Source of the DNA: Ochrobactrum vermis
GTDB taxonomy: Bacteria > Pseudomonadota > Alphaproteobacteria > Rhizobiales > Rhizobiaceae
Assembly (NCBI RefSeq): GCF_002975205.1
Contig: NZ_PCOC01000001.1
Span: 2,532,001-2,596,000, forward strand
Direction: 5' to 3'
Length of the DNA: 64,000 nucleotides
Positions within the stretch are counted from its first letter, which is position 1. Each line of letters opens with the position of its first letter. Position numbers and translations under genes: made by a program. The notes beneath the pieces are model-generated. The model did not search any database. It worked only from the letters and a program-made list of their open reading frames with translations, and was not told the origin of the DNA. Below, one piece after another: positions 1 through 9,900 of this stretch.

Positions 1-213
1 TATCCACCGGCGCCCAATTTGGAAGAGTTATAAAAGCAACCACGAATATAAGAAGAATAGCTTTCTCATTTACTGAAATGAATGATTAAATCCACAGAAA
101 ACGAACGCTGCGCGTCAAGTTAAACATGATTGATTGAAGAAAAATACGATTATATGCTTCTCGCTAAATGATTCGCATGCGGCAGTTTCACTACACCAAC
201 CTTGGGGATTTCC

Positions 214-900
214 ATGCTGAATAAATTGTCGGCTGAATTTTTCGGAACATTCTGGCTCGTTTTCGGGGGCTGCGGCAGCGCAATCCTTGCCGCAGCCTTC
301 CCTGAACTGGGCATAGGCTTTCTCGGCGTCGCCCTCGCCTTCGGTCTGACGGTCCTTACCATGGCCTATGCTGTCGGCGGCATTTCCGGCGGCCATTTCA
401 ACCCCGCCGTCTCGTTGGGCCTCATGGTGGCTGGCCGTTTTCCAGCCAAAGACCTGATCCCTTACTGGGTCGCGCAGGTTCTGGGCGCCATCGCGGCCGC
501 GGCCGTGCTCTTCCTCATCGCCTCAGGCAAGGAAGGCTTCTCGGCCGGCGGTCTCGCCTCGAACGGCTACGGCGAACTTTCGCCTGGCGGTTACAGCATG
601 ATGGCAGGCCTGCTGATCGAAGTCATCCTGACGGCCTTTTTCCTCATCATCATTCTGGGCTCCACCTCGTCACTGGCCCCAGCTGGCTTTGCCCCGATTG
701 CCATCGGTCTTGGCCTGACCTTGATCCATCTGATTTCAATCCCGGTCACCAATACGTCGGTCAACCCGGCCCGCTCAACCGGCGTTGCACTTTTCGCCGA
801 CACGGCAGCGGTCAGCCAGCTCTGGTTATTCTGGGTAGCGCCGCTCGTCGGCGCGGCTATCGGCGCGATTATCTGGAAAGGCTTGCTCGGCAAGGATTGA
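214..900 (+). CDS. aqpZ: Aquaporin Z, water channel
   Basis: Inner-membrane aquaporin that lets water cross rapidly during osmotic shifts. The 228-residue product has the MIP fold with six hydrophobic segments and both signature boxes: HFNPAVSLG near residue 61 and SVNPARSTG in the second half. The arginine after the second NPA and the lack of glycerol-facilitator insertions favour the water-specific AqpZ type. I chose ATG 214, which gives the usual AqpZ N-terminus ([13 protein letters not shown]); an in-frame TTG at 202 would add four residues. The gene stands alone. The 213 bases before it are AT-rich and contain no gene, so its promoter probably lies there. A hairpin terminator follows at 921. 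Confidence 0.95.
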   Translation: MLNKLSAEFFGTFWLVFGGCGSAILAAAFPELGIGFLGVALAFGLTVLTMAYAVGGISGGHFNPAVSLGLMVAGRFPAKDLIPYWVAQVLGAIAAAAVLFLIASGKEGFSAGGLASNGYGELSPGGYSMMAGLLIEVILTAFFLIIILGSTSSLAPAGFAPIAIGLGLTLIHLISIPVTNTSVNPARSTGVALFADTAAVSQLWLFWVAPLVGAAIGAIIWKGLLGKD

Positions 901-920
901 TCCAGAGCAATAACAATGAA

Positions 921-945
921 AGGCCGGTTCAAACCGGCCTTTCTT
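921..945 (+). terminator. Intrinsic terminator of aqpZ
   Basis: Perfect 9-bp inverted repeat (AGGCCGGTT / AACCGGCCT) with a CA loop, followed by TTTCTT, 20 nt after the aqpZ stop. Confidence 0.8.
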
Positions 946-1066
946 GCTTTCAAGCTCCGCTTGAGTTGCCTTGAATGAACCCCACAAAACAATTCCCAAA
1001 AAATTGTTCCGATCATGGGAAGGATGCTGTAAGTAACATCTATCTTTCCCTTAGATGTTCTGAGCA

Positions 1067-2308
1067 ATGTCCCCCTCCACCGATGCTTCTCCTGCGGATC
1101 GTTACGCAGCATTCCGGCACTCTGCCTTCAAAAAATATTGGGGCGCTCGTTTTCTGAGCGCATTTGCGGTCCAGATCGTGAGTGTGTCGGTTGGCTGGCA
1201 GATCTATGATCTGACCCGCGATGCCTTCAATCTCGGCATGGTCGGGCTGGTCCAATTTCTGCCGGCCCTGCTACTAGTTCTGGTGACCGGTGCTGCCGCC
1301 GACCGCTTCGGCAGGCGCCTCATTATGGGCCTGTCACTTATCCTGGAAAGTGTTGTGACGGCATTGTTGCTCGGGCTGACTGTTGCCGGTCTGTTCGAGC
1401 CTCTGACTGTCTTTGCAGCGCTGACGATTTTCGGTGTGGCGCGGGCATTTCTCGGACCTTCCTCAGCATCGCTGGTCGTCAATCTCGTACCGGCTGAAGA
1501 TTTCGCCAACGCCGTTTCCTGGAATTCTTCCGCATGGCAGGTTGCGACCATCGTCGGTCCGGTCGCAGGTGGCTTGCTTTATGGAATTTCGCCCGTTGCG
1601 GCTTATTCCGTCGCGACGATATTCCTGTTGTTAGGCTCCTTCCTGATCTTTTCCATTCCAAAGCCCAAGCAGCACACGCTTGCCGAGCAGCGCTCGTTGA
1701 CGAGCATGCTGGCCGGGTTCCGCTATATATGGAAGGAAAAGATCGTCCTTGGCGCGATTTCGCTCGACCTCTTCGCCGTTCTTCTTGGCGGGACGGTAGC
1801 TCTATTGCCGATTTATGCACGCGACATCCTCGATCTCGGCCCCTGGGGGCTTGGCTTGCTGCGCTCCGCTCCCGGTATCGGTGCGGTTCTAACCGCCGTC
1901 TGGCTGGCCGGGCATCCGATCCGCGACCATGCAGGCCGCGTGATGTTCGTCTTTGTCGGTCTATTCGGTCTGTTCAATATTATCTTCGGCGTCTCGACGC
2001 TGACATGGCTGTCAGTCGTTGCCCTTGCGTTTGCAGGTGCGGCTGACATGATCAGCGTCTATATCCGTGAAACGCTGATGCAGCTCTGGACGCCCGATCA
2101 CGTGCGTGGCCGCGTCAATGCCGTCAACATGGTCTTTGTCGGCGCATCAAATGAGCTCGGCGAATTTCGCGCCGGTCTGATGGCGGCTGCCATCGGTGCG
2201 GTCCCTGCTGTCGTCATCGGCGGATTGGGATCGATTGCCGTCGCTGTCGTCTGGGCAGCGATGTTCCCCCAATTGCGCAAGGCCCGCCACCTGCAGGGAC
2301 GGACCTGA
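1067..2308 (+). CDS. MFS transporter, MFS_3 (EntS-like) family
   Basis: Major facilitator superfamily permease of 413 residues with about 12 hydrophobic helices in two halves. The motif GAAADRFGRRLIMG between helices 2 and 3 is the MFS loop motif. The late segment around VRGRVNAVNMVFVGASNELGEF is typical of the MFS_3/EntS-like exporters, which include siderophore and drug exporters; the substrate cannot be told from sequence. ATG 1067 gives a hydrophilic N-terminus of about 25 residues before helix 1. It is a single-gene unit, convergent with the TerB-like gene only 19 nt downstream. Confidence 0.85.
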   Translation: MSPSTDASPADRYAAFRHSAFKKYWGARFLSAFAVQIVSVSVGWQIYDLTRDAFNLGMVGLVQFLPALLLVLVTGAAADRFGRRLIMGLSLILESVVTALLLGLTVAGLFEPLTVFAALTIFGVARAFLGPSSASLVVNLVPAEDFANAVSWNSSAWQVATIVGPVAGGLLYGISPVAAYSVATIFLLLGSFLIFSIPKPKQHTLAEQRSLTSMLAGFRYIWKEKIVLGAISLDLFAVLLGGTVALLPIYARDILDLGPWGLGLLRSAPGIGAVLTAVWLAGHPIRDHAGRVMFVFVGLFGLFNIIFGVSTLTWLSVVALAFAGAADMISVYIRETLMQLWTPDHVRGRVNAVNMVFVGASNELGEFRAGLMAAAIGAVPAVVIGGLGSIAVAVVWAAMFPQLRKARHLQGRT

Positions 2309-2327
2309 CCCATCATATCCGGAATGG

Positions 2328-2807
2328 TCAGGAAGCAGGTGTGCTGCGGCTAGCCTTGTCCATGCGATCCTGAATAATGTTGCGGTCATCCTCCCGGATG
2401 CCGATAAGTTCGGCAACCCGCCACATCACGTCGGCTTCGACTTCGCTCACCTTGCCATCGGCATAGACCATTTCCCACATCAGGGCGACCAGGTCGAGAC
2501 GGGCCTGATAATCGAGCTGCCGCTTCAAAACCAAGGTAAAGTCCGACAGGTCAATTGCTTCCTGATCGGCTTTTTCCGCCGCACGGATGAGCCGTCTCAG
2601 ACTATCGCCCTTCAGGCCATATTTCTGCGACAGCATCGAAGAAAGTTTCTTGCGCTCGCTTTCACGCGTTTCGCCGTCGGCATCCATGATGTGATAGAGC
2701 AAAGCGGCAGCAGCCAGTCTCGGATCGTCATTGGAAAATTTTTCGCTCCGGTCACGAAAACCGTTTGCGGGAAGTTCTTTTAAAAAATCCAGGAGACGAT
2801 CGAACAT
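2328..2807 (-). CDS. TerB-like (tellurite-resistance B domain) protein
   Basis: A 159-residue all-helical protein of the TerB/DjlA-N superfamily. It shows the two acidic metal-binding-like turns of the fold, IMDADGETRESERKKL near residue 40 and VYADGKVSEVEADVM near residue 115. There is no signal peptide or membrane segment, so it is cytoplasmic. Family members occur in tellurite and envelope-stress contexts, but single-copy alphaproteobacterial TerB proteins like this one have no established role, and no ter operon is nearby. It is convergent with the MFS gene on its left. Confidence 0.75.
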   Translation of the reverse strand: MFDRLLDFLKELPANGFRDRSEKFSNDDPRLAAAALLYHIMDADGETRESERKKLSSMLSQKYGLKGDSLRRLIRAAEKADQEAIDLSDFTLVLKRQLDYQARLDLVALMWEMVYADGKVSEVEADVMWRVAELIGIREDDRNIIQDRMDKASRSTPAS

Positions 2808-2906
2808 TCACCCTCGCTGCCACATTCACTATTTGCCAACCGGAATGGCGATTCCGGCATCATTTGTTAGCAATATTGAAGGTAACGGGCTTAAGACGCC
2901 AGGCAA

Positions 2907-2940
2907 GGCGATAAACGGTCTTGCACAGCCGTTTATCGCC
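2907..2940. repeat. Perfect 12-bp inverted repeat downstream of hemY
   Basis: GGCGATAAACGG and its exact complement flank a 10-nt loop. It lies between the hemY stop (2990) and the TerB-like start (2807). There is no T-run on either strand, so it is not a canonical terminator. It could be a processing or stability hairpin at the hemY mRNA end, or an operator for the TerB-like gene. Confidence 0.6.
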
Positions 2941-2989
2941 CAAGAGATACGCTGCGTTGTTTTTCGGCAACGATTCCACGGAAGCCGGA

Positions 2990-4633
2990 TCAGAAAAGCC
3001 TCAATCCGCTCTGGGCCTTTTGCGGAGGCTGACTTTCATCGACGCCCGGATCGTCCACCACGATATGAGCGTGGTGTGGGTCATCCCCCGCATTATCGTC
3101 AGCCAAAGGCGGTTTCATTCCTTCGACCTTTCTTGCCGGAGGAGCTGACGACACTTGGACGGGCTCGGCTGCAGGCACAACTTCTGCTTCCTCCACATCT
3201 CGGACAGGTGGTTTGCTCTTCACACTATCGAATACATCCGCGACGTCAGCCTTGTCTTTCGGCTCCGCCAGAACAAGCGGATTGACCGGCTTTGCTTCCA
3301 CCGGTCCCTTGATTTCAGGCTTTTCCGCTTCAATTGCCGGAACGAGTTCCACCACGGGAACCTTCCACTCGAAGCTATTCAGTCGCCCTGTGACCGGCGA
3401 TACCGGCGACCATTGTTCGGAAACATAGCCGTCGGCAGTCCAGGCAGGGTCGCGCGGCGCTTTGACCGCGCGTGCCAGCCATTCACGAACCTTGCCCTGA
3501 TCGCCAGTTTCAGCCTCTTCAATATCGGCGAGCAGCAGATAGGCACTCTCGCGTGGCGAAGCGCGCAGAACCTGCTCGGCACTATCACGAGCAAGACGAT
3601 AATCGCCCGCTTCATAGGCAGCCCGCGCCAGAGCAAGACTGCCTTCGGCATTGTTGGAGCGCAGCGATACCAGATGCTTAGCGCGCTTCAGGCGATCTTG
3701 TGCCGTATCCCCAGAGCGGGCGTAGACATAGGTCGAAGCTATATCGGGCTGTGGCAACCGTTTCCAGGCCGCCTCAAGAATTTTCGAACCTTTCCGCACA
3801 TCGCCATCAGCGAAAAGCGCGCGCGCAGCAACCACGGCAGCAGGCACCAGATCAGGCGCGAGCTTGTTTGCTTCAAGCGCCAGTGCCTTTGCCTGTGCAT
3901 GATCGACATCGACCACCGCCATCGCCTTGGCGGTCAACAATGCGGCGCGTTCCTTCTTCACCACGTCCTTGCTATGGGCAAGCGCCTGCTTGCGCGCATC
4001 GACGAGCTTCAGTGCCGCATCCCAATCACCCTCGGCACAAAGCTGCCCCATCATGGCCGACGAGGCCCATTCAAGCTGCGGCGCTTGCTGGGCAGCTTCT
4101 GCAGCATAGTGGCGGGCGGCATCGCGGGCGCCAACACGCTGGGCCTCGATATAAAGCCCACGCAAACCGAGCAGCCTAGTCTCGGGATCATCCACCATCG
4201 CCTCGAAGCCCTTGCGGGCATCTTCCGTGCGTCCTTCCAGCATGGCGGTTTGCGCTTCCAGAAGCTTTATCAGCGGTTCCTGGTCGGAGCTGAGCAACTT
4301 GCCCGCCTGTTTAGTCATGCGGCGCGCTGCTTCCGCATCGCCCGCACCGGCTGCAATCAATCCGGTCGAAAGCGACTGATAGCCACGATCGCGCTTGCGG
4401 GCACGAAAATGCCTGCGCAGCGTATAGGGCGACTGGATGATGCTCTTGACCAGCCACCACAGGATGAGAATGGCTGCGACAATGGCAACGATTCCCGCAA
4501 CGGCGGTTATCAGCGGCACATTATAGTGGTTGCCCGCGAAGGTGACATCAAGTTCGCCCGGACGGTCCGCGAGCCATGCAAAGCCGAAACCAAGCACAGT
4601 GACGATGACGAGATAGAACAGGACACGTAGCAT
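2990..4633 (-). CDS. hemY: HemY-family inner-membrane TPR protein
   Basis: Product of 547 residues with two N-terminal transmembrane helices (about residues 1-22 and 42-65, separated by a short periplasmic loop), matching the HemY_N domain, then a long helical region rich in alanine and glutamate with TPR-like repeats. The C-terminal 120 residues are proline/glutamate-rich and low in complexity. HemY of the E. coli hemCDXY type co-occurs with haem synthesis genes and has been linked to coproporphyrin handling; it is not the protoporphyrinogen oxidase also called HemY in Gram-positives. It is the last gene of hemC-hemD-mic60-hemY, 11 nt after the mitofilin gene. Confidence 0.88.
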   Translation of the reverse strand: MLRVLFYLVIVTVLGFGFAWLADRPGELDVTFAGNHYNVPLITAVAGIVAIVAAILILWWLVKSIIQSPYTLRRHFRARKRDRGYQSLSTGLIAAGAGDAEAARRMTKQAGKLLSSDQEPLIKLLEAQTAMLEGRTEDARKGFEAMVDDPETRLLGLRGLYIEAQRVGARDAARHYAAEAAQQAPQLEWASSAMMGQLCAEGDWDAALKLVDARKQALAHSKDVVKKERAALLTAKAMAVVDVDHAQAKALALEANKLAPDLVPAAVVAARALFADGDVRKGSKILEAAWKRLPQPDIASTYVYARSGDTAQDRLKRAKHLVSLRSNNAEGSLALARAAYEAGDYRLARDSAEQVLRASPRESAYLLLADIEEAETGDQGKVREWLARAVKAPRDPAWTADGYVSEQWSPVSPVTGRLNSFEWKVPVVELVPAIEAEKPEIKGPVEAKPVNPLVLAEPKDKADVADVFDSVKSKPPVRDVEEAEVVPAAEPVQVSSAPPARKVEGMKPPLADDNAGDDPHHAHIVVDDPGVDESQPPQKAQSGLRLF

Positions 4634-4644
4634 CGGCCCGCCTC

Positions 4645-6003
4645 CTATTGACCTGAAGAGGCCGGAGCCTCGCCGGTTTCACCCGCTGAAACCTTGGCTT
4701 TCAGGCTGTCGGCGACGAGACGCTGTACAAGCGCATCTGCATCACGTCGCGCCCGAACCTGATCGGCGAATTCCTGTGAGGTGGCCTTTGCATCAGCAGG
4801 CAACTGTTCCCATTCGCTGAGCGCGCGCTCCAGATCGCCTGCCTGAAGAGCGGCTTCCATGCGGGCAGTGATCGGTCCGACACCAGTGCCGCCGACATTG
4901 CCCGCAACCGGGCGCACGCTGACCAATCCCTTGGCGCTGGCGACAAGCTGATCCCAAATTCCGGCATCGGCAGGCAGCTTGTTCTCCGTCGCGACGATCC
5001 GGTTTGCAACGGCACCGAACCAGGCATTCAGGTCGGCAACGGTCGGAACGCCCTTCTCGGCGAGGGCACGCAGCTGTTCGATGGACGCCTCGTCGGGCAC
5101 AACCGACACATAAGTGTCCAGTTCCGCCTTGAAAGAACCGCCGCGATCGATCGCCGTTTTCAATGCATTTGCCGCTATAAGCGCCGTCGCATCGGGCTGG
5201 CGCGAAGCCTGACTGACCTTTTCCTGCAAGGAGGTCAGTTTCGATTCCAGCGATGAAATCGTGCCGCTATTTCCCGAAACGCCGACCGTTGCCTCATCGG
5301 CCCGGCTCTGCGCCGCTGAAAGCTTGCTCTCCAGCGCGTCAAGCCGCTCGATCAGAGCAGAATTATCCGCTGCCACTTCCTGTCCCGCCTCTTTCGGCAA
5401 GGCGGCAAATTGCTGCTGAAGATCGGCGAAGGAACCTGCGACAGCCTCTGACTTGATCTCGGCGGCCTGTACGTTCTTTTCCAGAGCTGCAAGCTGCGCG
5501 CGACTGGCATCGTCAAGCGGCGCAGGCGTTGGATTGCTTCGCAGATCGGCGATCTGCTGCTCCATATGCGCCAGCTGTTCCGCCGTCACTCTAGCGCCCG
5601 GAGAGGGAATAACATTGCCCCATTGCAGCGCCAGCAAACCGCCAAGCCCGATAATACCACCGGCAATCCCGGCCAGAAGATGTGACGCGGTCGCACCGTT
5701 CTTTTGCATAGGCTGCTGGGTTTCAGGTTTCACGCCCGACGTAAAAGGCGGCCTGGCATATGTCGAACTTTCCGGCGTTTCGGTTTTTGCAGTCTCTTCG
5801 GCAGTCGCTGCTTCCGGTTTTGGCGGTACGGCCTTCGGGGTTTCCGGCTTTGGGTTCTCAGGGTTTGAAAAGCTTCCTACCGGCTCCGCGTCTGGCGTCG
5901 CCTTCGCCGGTTCGTCAACCCGTTTTACATCTGATGGATCGAGATTGATCGTCAAAGGATTACGGGCCGGTTTGGAATGTCGCGGAGTGCCGGGTTTCGC
6001 CAT
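4645..6003 (-). CDS. Mitofilin/Mic60-like inner-membrane protein (COG4223 type)
   Basis: Product of about 452 residues: a cytoplasmic Pro/Glu/Thr-rich N-terminus, one transmembrane helix (LLAGIAGGIIGLGGLLAL), a long coiled coil (repeated Q/E/A/L heptads), and a C-terminal mitofilin-like helical domain (around ITARMEAALQAGDLERALSEW). Alphaproteobacterial Mic60 homologues are known to sit in haem operons between hemD and hemY, as here, and are the bacterial relatives of mitochondrial MICOS Mic60, which bends membranes. I chose ATG 6003 (MAKPGTPRHSKPARN); an upstream extension to 6090 would run to within 1 nt of the hemD stop and looks non-native. The gap to hemD is 83 nt. Confidence 0.8.
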   Translation of the reverse strand: MAKPGTPRHSKPARNPLTINLDPSDVKRVDEPAKATPDAEPVGSFSNPENPKPETPKAVPPKPEAATAEETAKTETPESSTYARPPFTSGVKPETQQPMQKNGATASHLLAGIAGGIIGLGGLLALQWGNVIPSPGARVTAEQLAHMEQQIADLRSNPTPAPLDDASRAQLAALEKNVQAAEIKSEAVAGSFADLQQQFAALPKEAGQEVAADNSALIERLDALESKLSAAQSRADEATVGVSGNSGTISSLESKLTSLQEKVSQASRQPDATALIAANALKTAIDRGGSFKAELDTYVSVVPDEASIEQLRALAEKGVPTVADLNAWFGAVANRIVATENKLPADAGIWDQLVASAKGLVSVRPVAGNVGGTGVGPITARMEAALQAGDLERALSEWEQLPADAKATSQEFADQVRARRDADALVQRLVADSLKAKVSAGETGEAPASSGQ

Positions 6004-6086
6004 GGATCCTCTCGTAAACGCCGATTGGTTGCCTGAAAGTCTAACAGATAAAATCGCCAGATGAAGGAAGGTTGCGCCGAAATGAG

Positions 6087-6821
6087 TCAAAGTTTGGCAA
6101 ACAGCCGGAAAAGTCCTTCTTCATCCGGATGGTCTGCAACAAGAGCTTTTGCCCGCCAGAATGACGGCAATCGCTCGGCCACGCGGGCTGAAATGCACAA
6201 AAACCGTGTTTTCTCATCAAAAGGCGGCTCGACCTCACGCACTGCTTCGATGAAGTTCGTCGCAGCGACGCCGGAATAAAGCATGACCGCGACAAAAGGC
6301 GCGCCGTGAAGCACGTCCAGAAGTGTTGATGTCGTGTAAGAAATTGTCTCCGTGTCATAGACATCGACGACATGCATATCGAGTTTTCCGGCCCGCATCT
6401 CGTCTTCGAACACCGGCTGGCGCACCCGTCCGGCGAGATAGAGAACGCGGGATTGTTCGGGAAGATCGCTCCGCATCGTTGCAGCAAGACGAACCGCATC
6501 GCCGCCGCCGTCGATCACATGGCTGAACCCGGCCTTCCGCGCTGCTTGCGCGGTTCCCTGCCCCACGGCAAAGAGCGGCAGGCCACGAAACGGCTTCAGC
6601 CGTTCCATGTTGATATGCTGAAAGGCATTGGCGCTCGTCACGGTCAAGGCCGCAAACGGGCCCTCGGGCACAGCAAAGGAAAGCGCAACAGTCCGGCTCA
6701 GCGGAAGCAGAACCGGCTCATAGCCCTTCGACACCAGTTTTGCGACAGTCTGCGAGCCAGCCGGTTGTGGCCGCGTCACCAGAACGCGGCCAAGGGGCGC
6801 GATGTGTACTGGCCCCGCCAA
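6087..6821 (-). CDS. hemD: Uroporphyrinogen-III synthase
   Basis: Cyclises hydroxymethylbilane with inversion of ring D to give uroporphyrinogen III, the branch point to haem, sirohaem and cobalamin. The 244-residue product has the HemD pattern: N-terminal VLVTRPQPAG, the central VTSANAFQ(H) segment, and a C-terminal YSGVAATNF stretch, in two alternating alpha/beta lobes. The likely start is TTG 6821, two nt after the hemC stop; GGGAG at the end of hemC is well placed as its ribosome binding site and there is no better ATG. The pair is translationally coupled. The family is poorly conserved, so identity leans partly on position. Confidence 0.9.
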   Translation of the reverse strand: MAGPVHIAPLGRVLVTRPQPAGSQTVAKLVSKGYEPVLLPLSRTVALSFAVPEGPFAALTVTSANAFQHINMERLKPFRGLPLFAVGQGTAQAARKAGFSHVIDGGGDAVRLAATMRSDLPEQSRVLYLAGRVRQPVFEDEMRAGKLDMHVVDVYDTETISYTTSTLLDVLHGAPFVAVMLYSGVAATNFIEAVREVEPPFDEKTRFLCISARVAERLPSFWRAKALVADHPDEEGLFRLFAKL

Positions 6822-6823
6822 AT

Positions 6824-7768
6824 CTACTCCCAGCCCTCGAAGAATTGGGGACCTGCTTTTGCGCGCAGATGCTCTGCTGCTTCCGTGCCGAGGGCGGCGG
6901 CATTCGATGCCTGACCTTCAACCTTAATCTCGTGCGCCTCTGACCCGTCTGGTTTCAAAATCATGCCGTGGAACGAAATCGCATCGCCGTCCACGGTTGC
7001 AAGACCGGCAATCGGCGTGCGGCAGGAACCATCAAGGGCAGCCAGAAATGCCCGTTCGCAGGCAAGGGCTATGCCTGTTTCGCGATGCGCAAGAGGGGCA
7101 AGCAGCGCATCGATGCGTGTATCGCCGATACGGGTTTCTATGCCGATGGCACCCTGTCCGGGCGCAGGCGGGAAGCTTTCCAGATCGGCCAGATCAGTAA
7201 TGACATCGCCAAGGCCCAGACGCCGCAATCCCGCACAGGCGAGAAACGTCCCATCAACTTCTCCGGCTTCCAGCTTGCGCAGGCGGGTATCGACATTGCC
7301 ACGGAAAATCACCACTTGAATGTCGGGGCGAAGGCGACGGATCAAAGCCTGACGACGCAGCGACGACGATCCGACTGTCGCGCCCTGCGGCAGATCGAGA
7401 AGGCGGGAAGCCGTGCGACCGATAAAGGCATCGCGGGGATCTTCGCGCTCAAGGAAAACGGACAGATGAAGACCATCAGGCAGAACCGTCGGCATATCCT
7501 TGGTCGAATGGACCGCAAGATCGATTCGCCCGTCCGTCAGCGCCTGCTCGATTTCTTCGGTAAAAAGTCCCTTGCCACCGATCTCGGAAAGCGCGCGATC
7601 CTGAATGCGGTCGCCCGCCGTCGACATGGGAATGATTTCGATGGCTTCTTCCGGCAGACCATGCGCCTCCATCAGCCGGCGACGCGTCTCGTAAGCCTGG
7701 GCGAGAGCAAGCTTGCTGCCCCGCGTGCCTATCTTCAACGTGCCATTCTTCAAGGATGCTGTTTGCAT
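6824..7768 (-). CDS. hemC: Hydroxymethylbilane synthase (porphobilinogen deaminase)
   Basis: Joins four porphobilinogen molecules into hydroxymethylbilane. The 314-residue sequence carries the N-terminal [14 protein letters not shown] motif, VHSTKDMPT, the arginine-rich [10 protein letters not shown] segment, and the cofactor-attachment region [12 protein letters not shown], whose cysteine binds the dipyrromethane cofactor. It is the first gene of a leftward operon hemC-hemD-mic60-hemY. Only 63 nt separate its start from the divergent tsaD, so the two promoters overlap or lie back to back. Confidence 0.97.
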   Translation of the reverse strand: MQTASLKNGTLKIGTRGSKLALAQAYETRRRLMEAHGLPEEAIEIIPMSTAGDRIQDRALSEIGGKGLFTEEIEQALTDGRIDLAVHSTKDMPTVLPDGLHLSVFLEREDPRDAFIGRTASRLLDLPQGATVGSSSLRRQALIRRLRPDIQVVIFRGNVDTRLRKLEAGEVDGTFLACAGLRRLGLGDVITDLADLESFPPAPGQGAIGIETRIGDTRIDALLAPLAHRETGIALACERAFLAALDGSCRTPIAGLATVDGDAISFHGMILKPDGSEAHEIKVEGQASNAAALGTEAAEHLRAKAGPQFFEGWE

Positions 7769-7831
7769 ATTGCGCCGTCCATGGTACCGGATTTTTCAAT
7801 GAATTATGAGACAGGCAGGGTCTAACCGCAA

Positions 7832-8911
7832 ATGCGCATTCTTGGAATAGAAACAAGTTGCGACGAAACAGCCGCCGCAATCGTCGAACGTGACGGTCGG
7901 GGTGAAGGACGGATTCTGTCCAATGTGGTTCTGAGCCAGATCGCCGAGCATGAACCTTATGGCGGCGTGGTGCCGGAGATTGCCGCACGCGCCCATGTCG
8001 AAGCGCTGGACCGGCTGGTTGCACGCGCGCTGGATGATGCCGACATGAAGCTTGCCGATGTCGATGCGGTGGCCGCAACGGCGGGACCGGGATTGATCGG
8101 TGGGCTGATCGTCGGACTGATGACCGCCAAGGCGCTGGCCATGGCTGCACAAAAGCCGTTTTATGCCATCAACCATCTCGAAGGCCATGCATTGACGGCG
8201 CGTCTGACTGACGGCCTGCCATTTCCCTATCTTCTGCTGCTCGTTTCCGGCGGTCATACGCAGATGGTGCTGATACGCGGCATCGGTGATTACGAACGCC
8301 TCGGCACCACAATCGACGATGCGCTTGGTGAAGCCTTCGACAAGACGGCAAAGCTTCTGGGCCTGCCCTATCCAGGAGGCCCGGCAGTCGAACGCATGGC
8401 GCTTCAAGGCGATCCGAAGCGATTCGCCCTGCCTCGACCGCTGAAAGGCGAAGCACGGCTCGATTTCTCCTTTTCGGGCCTCAAGACGGCGGTGCGTCAG
8501 ACGGCAACCGAATTGGTGCCGTTGTCGGATCAGGACGTGGCCGATATTTGCGCCTCTTTTCAAGCTGCGGTTGCCGACACGCTGTCCGACCGCGTGGGCC
8601 GTTCGCTCGAACGTTTCAAAAGCGAATTTCCCGACTGTGAAACACCGGCGCTTGTCGTTGCCGGCGGCGTTGCAGCCAACAAGACCTTGCGCGCCGCACT
8701 CGAAACTCTTTGTGCCCGGCACGGTTTCAACTTCATCGCTCCGCCGCTCGATCTGTGCACCGACAATGCCGCAATGATCGCCTGGGCCGGTGCAGAACGG
8801 GCAGCAACCGAAGCTCCCGATTCGTTCGACCTTGCGCCGCGCTCGCGCTGGCCGCTGGACGAGAAGTCGGCTCCGCTGATCGGAACCGGACGACGTGGAG
8901 CCAAGGCATGA
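7832..8911 (+). CDS. tsaD: tRNA N6-threonylcarbamoyladenosine transferase TsaD
   Basis: Transfers the threonylcarbamoyl group to A37 of ANN-decoding tRNAs (t6A), together with TsaB and TsaE. The 359-residue product starts [16 protein letters not shown], the ASKHA-type phosphate-binding loop, and continues with the [18 protein letters not shown] metal-site region and [10 protein letters not shown]. First gene of a rightward unit; its TGA overlaps the gpsA ATG by four bases (ATGA), implying translational coupling. mtaB, which can further modify t6A, lies at 58.3 kb. Confidence 0.97.
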   Translation: MRILGIETSCDETAAAIVERDGRGEGRILSNVVLSQIAEHEPYGGVVPEIAARAHVEALDRLVARALDDADMKLADVDAVAATAGPGLIGGLIVGLMTAKALAMAAQKPFYAINHLEGHALTARLTDGLPFPYLLLLVSGGHTQMVLIRGIGDYERLGTTIDDALGEAFDKTAKLLGLPYPGGPAVERMALQGDPKRFALPRPLKGEARLDFSFSGLKTAVRQTATELVPLSDQDVADICASFQAAVADTLSDRVGRSLERFKSEFPDCETPALVVAGGVAANKTLRAALETLCARHGFNFIAPPLDLCTDNAAMIAWAGAERAATEAPDSFDLAPRSRWPLDEKSAPLIGTGRRGAKA

Positions 8912-9897
8912 ATGGAAAGACTAGCAAGATTGCCATTCTGGGCGGTGGCGCCTGGGGCACGGCCCTTGCAGCCATGGCATGCAGCAGCGGCCATGATACA
9001 TGGCTTTATGCCCGCGACGAGGTGATGGTCGAAGCCATCAACCGGACCCACCACAATCCGCGCTATCTGGGCGAGATCGAACTTCCCGGCGCTATAAATG
9101 CAAGCACGGACGCGGCCGCTGTCGTCGAGCGTGCGGATGCCGTTCTGGCCGTCATTCCCGCACAGGCCATGCGCGCCGGACTTTCGGAATTGAGCGGCCT
9201 TATTCCCCTAAGCGCGCCCGTCGTCCTCTGCGCGAAGGGGATAGAACGCGGTACCGGACGGCTGATGTCAGAAGTCGTGGCCGAAGTTCTGCCGAACCAC
9301 CGGATCGCAGCGCTATCCGGTCCAAGCTTTGCAACGGATGTCGCCCGAGGACTTCCCACCGCCGTGACGGTTGCCTGCGAGAATGCTGCAACCGCCGATC
9401 AACTCGCTGCACTTTTGTCCGGCCCGGCGTTCCGCTGCTATTCGACAACCGATCTAAAAGGGGTCGAAATCGGCGGTGCCTTGAAAAATGTTCTTGCCAT
9501 TGCCGCCGGGGCTGCGGTTGGGCGCGGGTTCGGCGCCAGCGCACAGGCTGCACTCGTCACGCGCGGGTTCGCCGAGCTACGCCGCATCGGTCAGGCCATG
9601 GGTGCGAGACCCGAAACCATCATGGGCCTTTCCGGCCTCGGTGATCTGATGCTGACCTGTTCATCGTCGCAGTCGCGCAATTATTCCTACGGACTGGCGC
9701 TCGGACGTGGCGAGGATCTGACCAATCGCCCGCTCGCCGAAGGCGTGGCTACCGCGCCGATCGCTGCCGAATTATGCCGCAAACATGCTATCTCTGCCCC
9801 CATCATCGATGCGACGGGCGCGCTGCTTGACGGTACCATCACCATTGACGAAGCCGTGACGGCTCTGCTCAACCGACCACTCAAGACCGAGGACTAA
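8908..9897 (+). CDS. gpsA: Glycerol-3-phosphate dehydrogenase [NAD(P)+]
   Basis: Reduces dihydroxyacetone phosphate to sn-glycerol-3-phosphate for phospholipid synthesis. From ATG 8908 the 329-residue product begins with a Rossmann loop ([12 protein letters not shown]) and carries the catalytic-lysine region [18 protein letters not shown], and [17 protein letters not shown]. The open frame extends upstream into tsaD, but the ATG overlapping the tsaD stop gives the normal GpsA length and N-terminus. It is followed three nt later by the YciI-like gene. Confidence 0.97.
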   Translation: MNGKTSKIAILGGGAWGTALAAMACSSGHDTWLYARDEVMVEAINRTHHNPRYLGEIELPGAINASTDAAAVVERADAVLAVIPAQAMRAGLSELSGLIPLSAPVVLCAKGIERGTGRLMSEVVAEVLPNHRIAALSGPSFATDVARGLPTAVTVACENAATADQLAALLSGPAFRCYSTTDLKGVEIGGALKNVLAIAAGAAVGRGFGASAQAALVTRGFAELRRIGQAMGARPETIMGLSGLGDLMLTCSSSQSRNYSYGLALGRGEDLTNRPLAEGVATAPIAAELCRKHAISAPIIDATGALLDGTITIDEAVTALLNRPLKTED

Positions 9898-9900
9898 ACA

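Noticed and set aside
3155..4630. A 491-codon open frame opposite hemY
   Set aside because: It mirrors the strongly coding minus strand, has no recognisable domain and a Arg/His/Cys-rich composition typical of antisense frames in GC-rich genomes.
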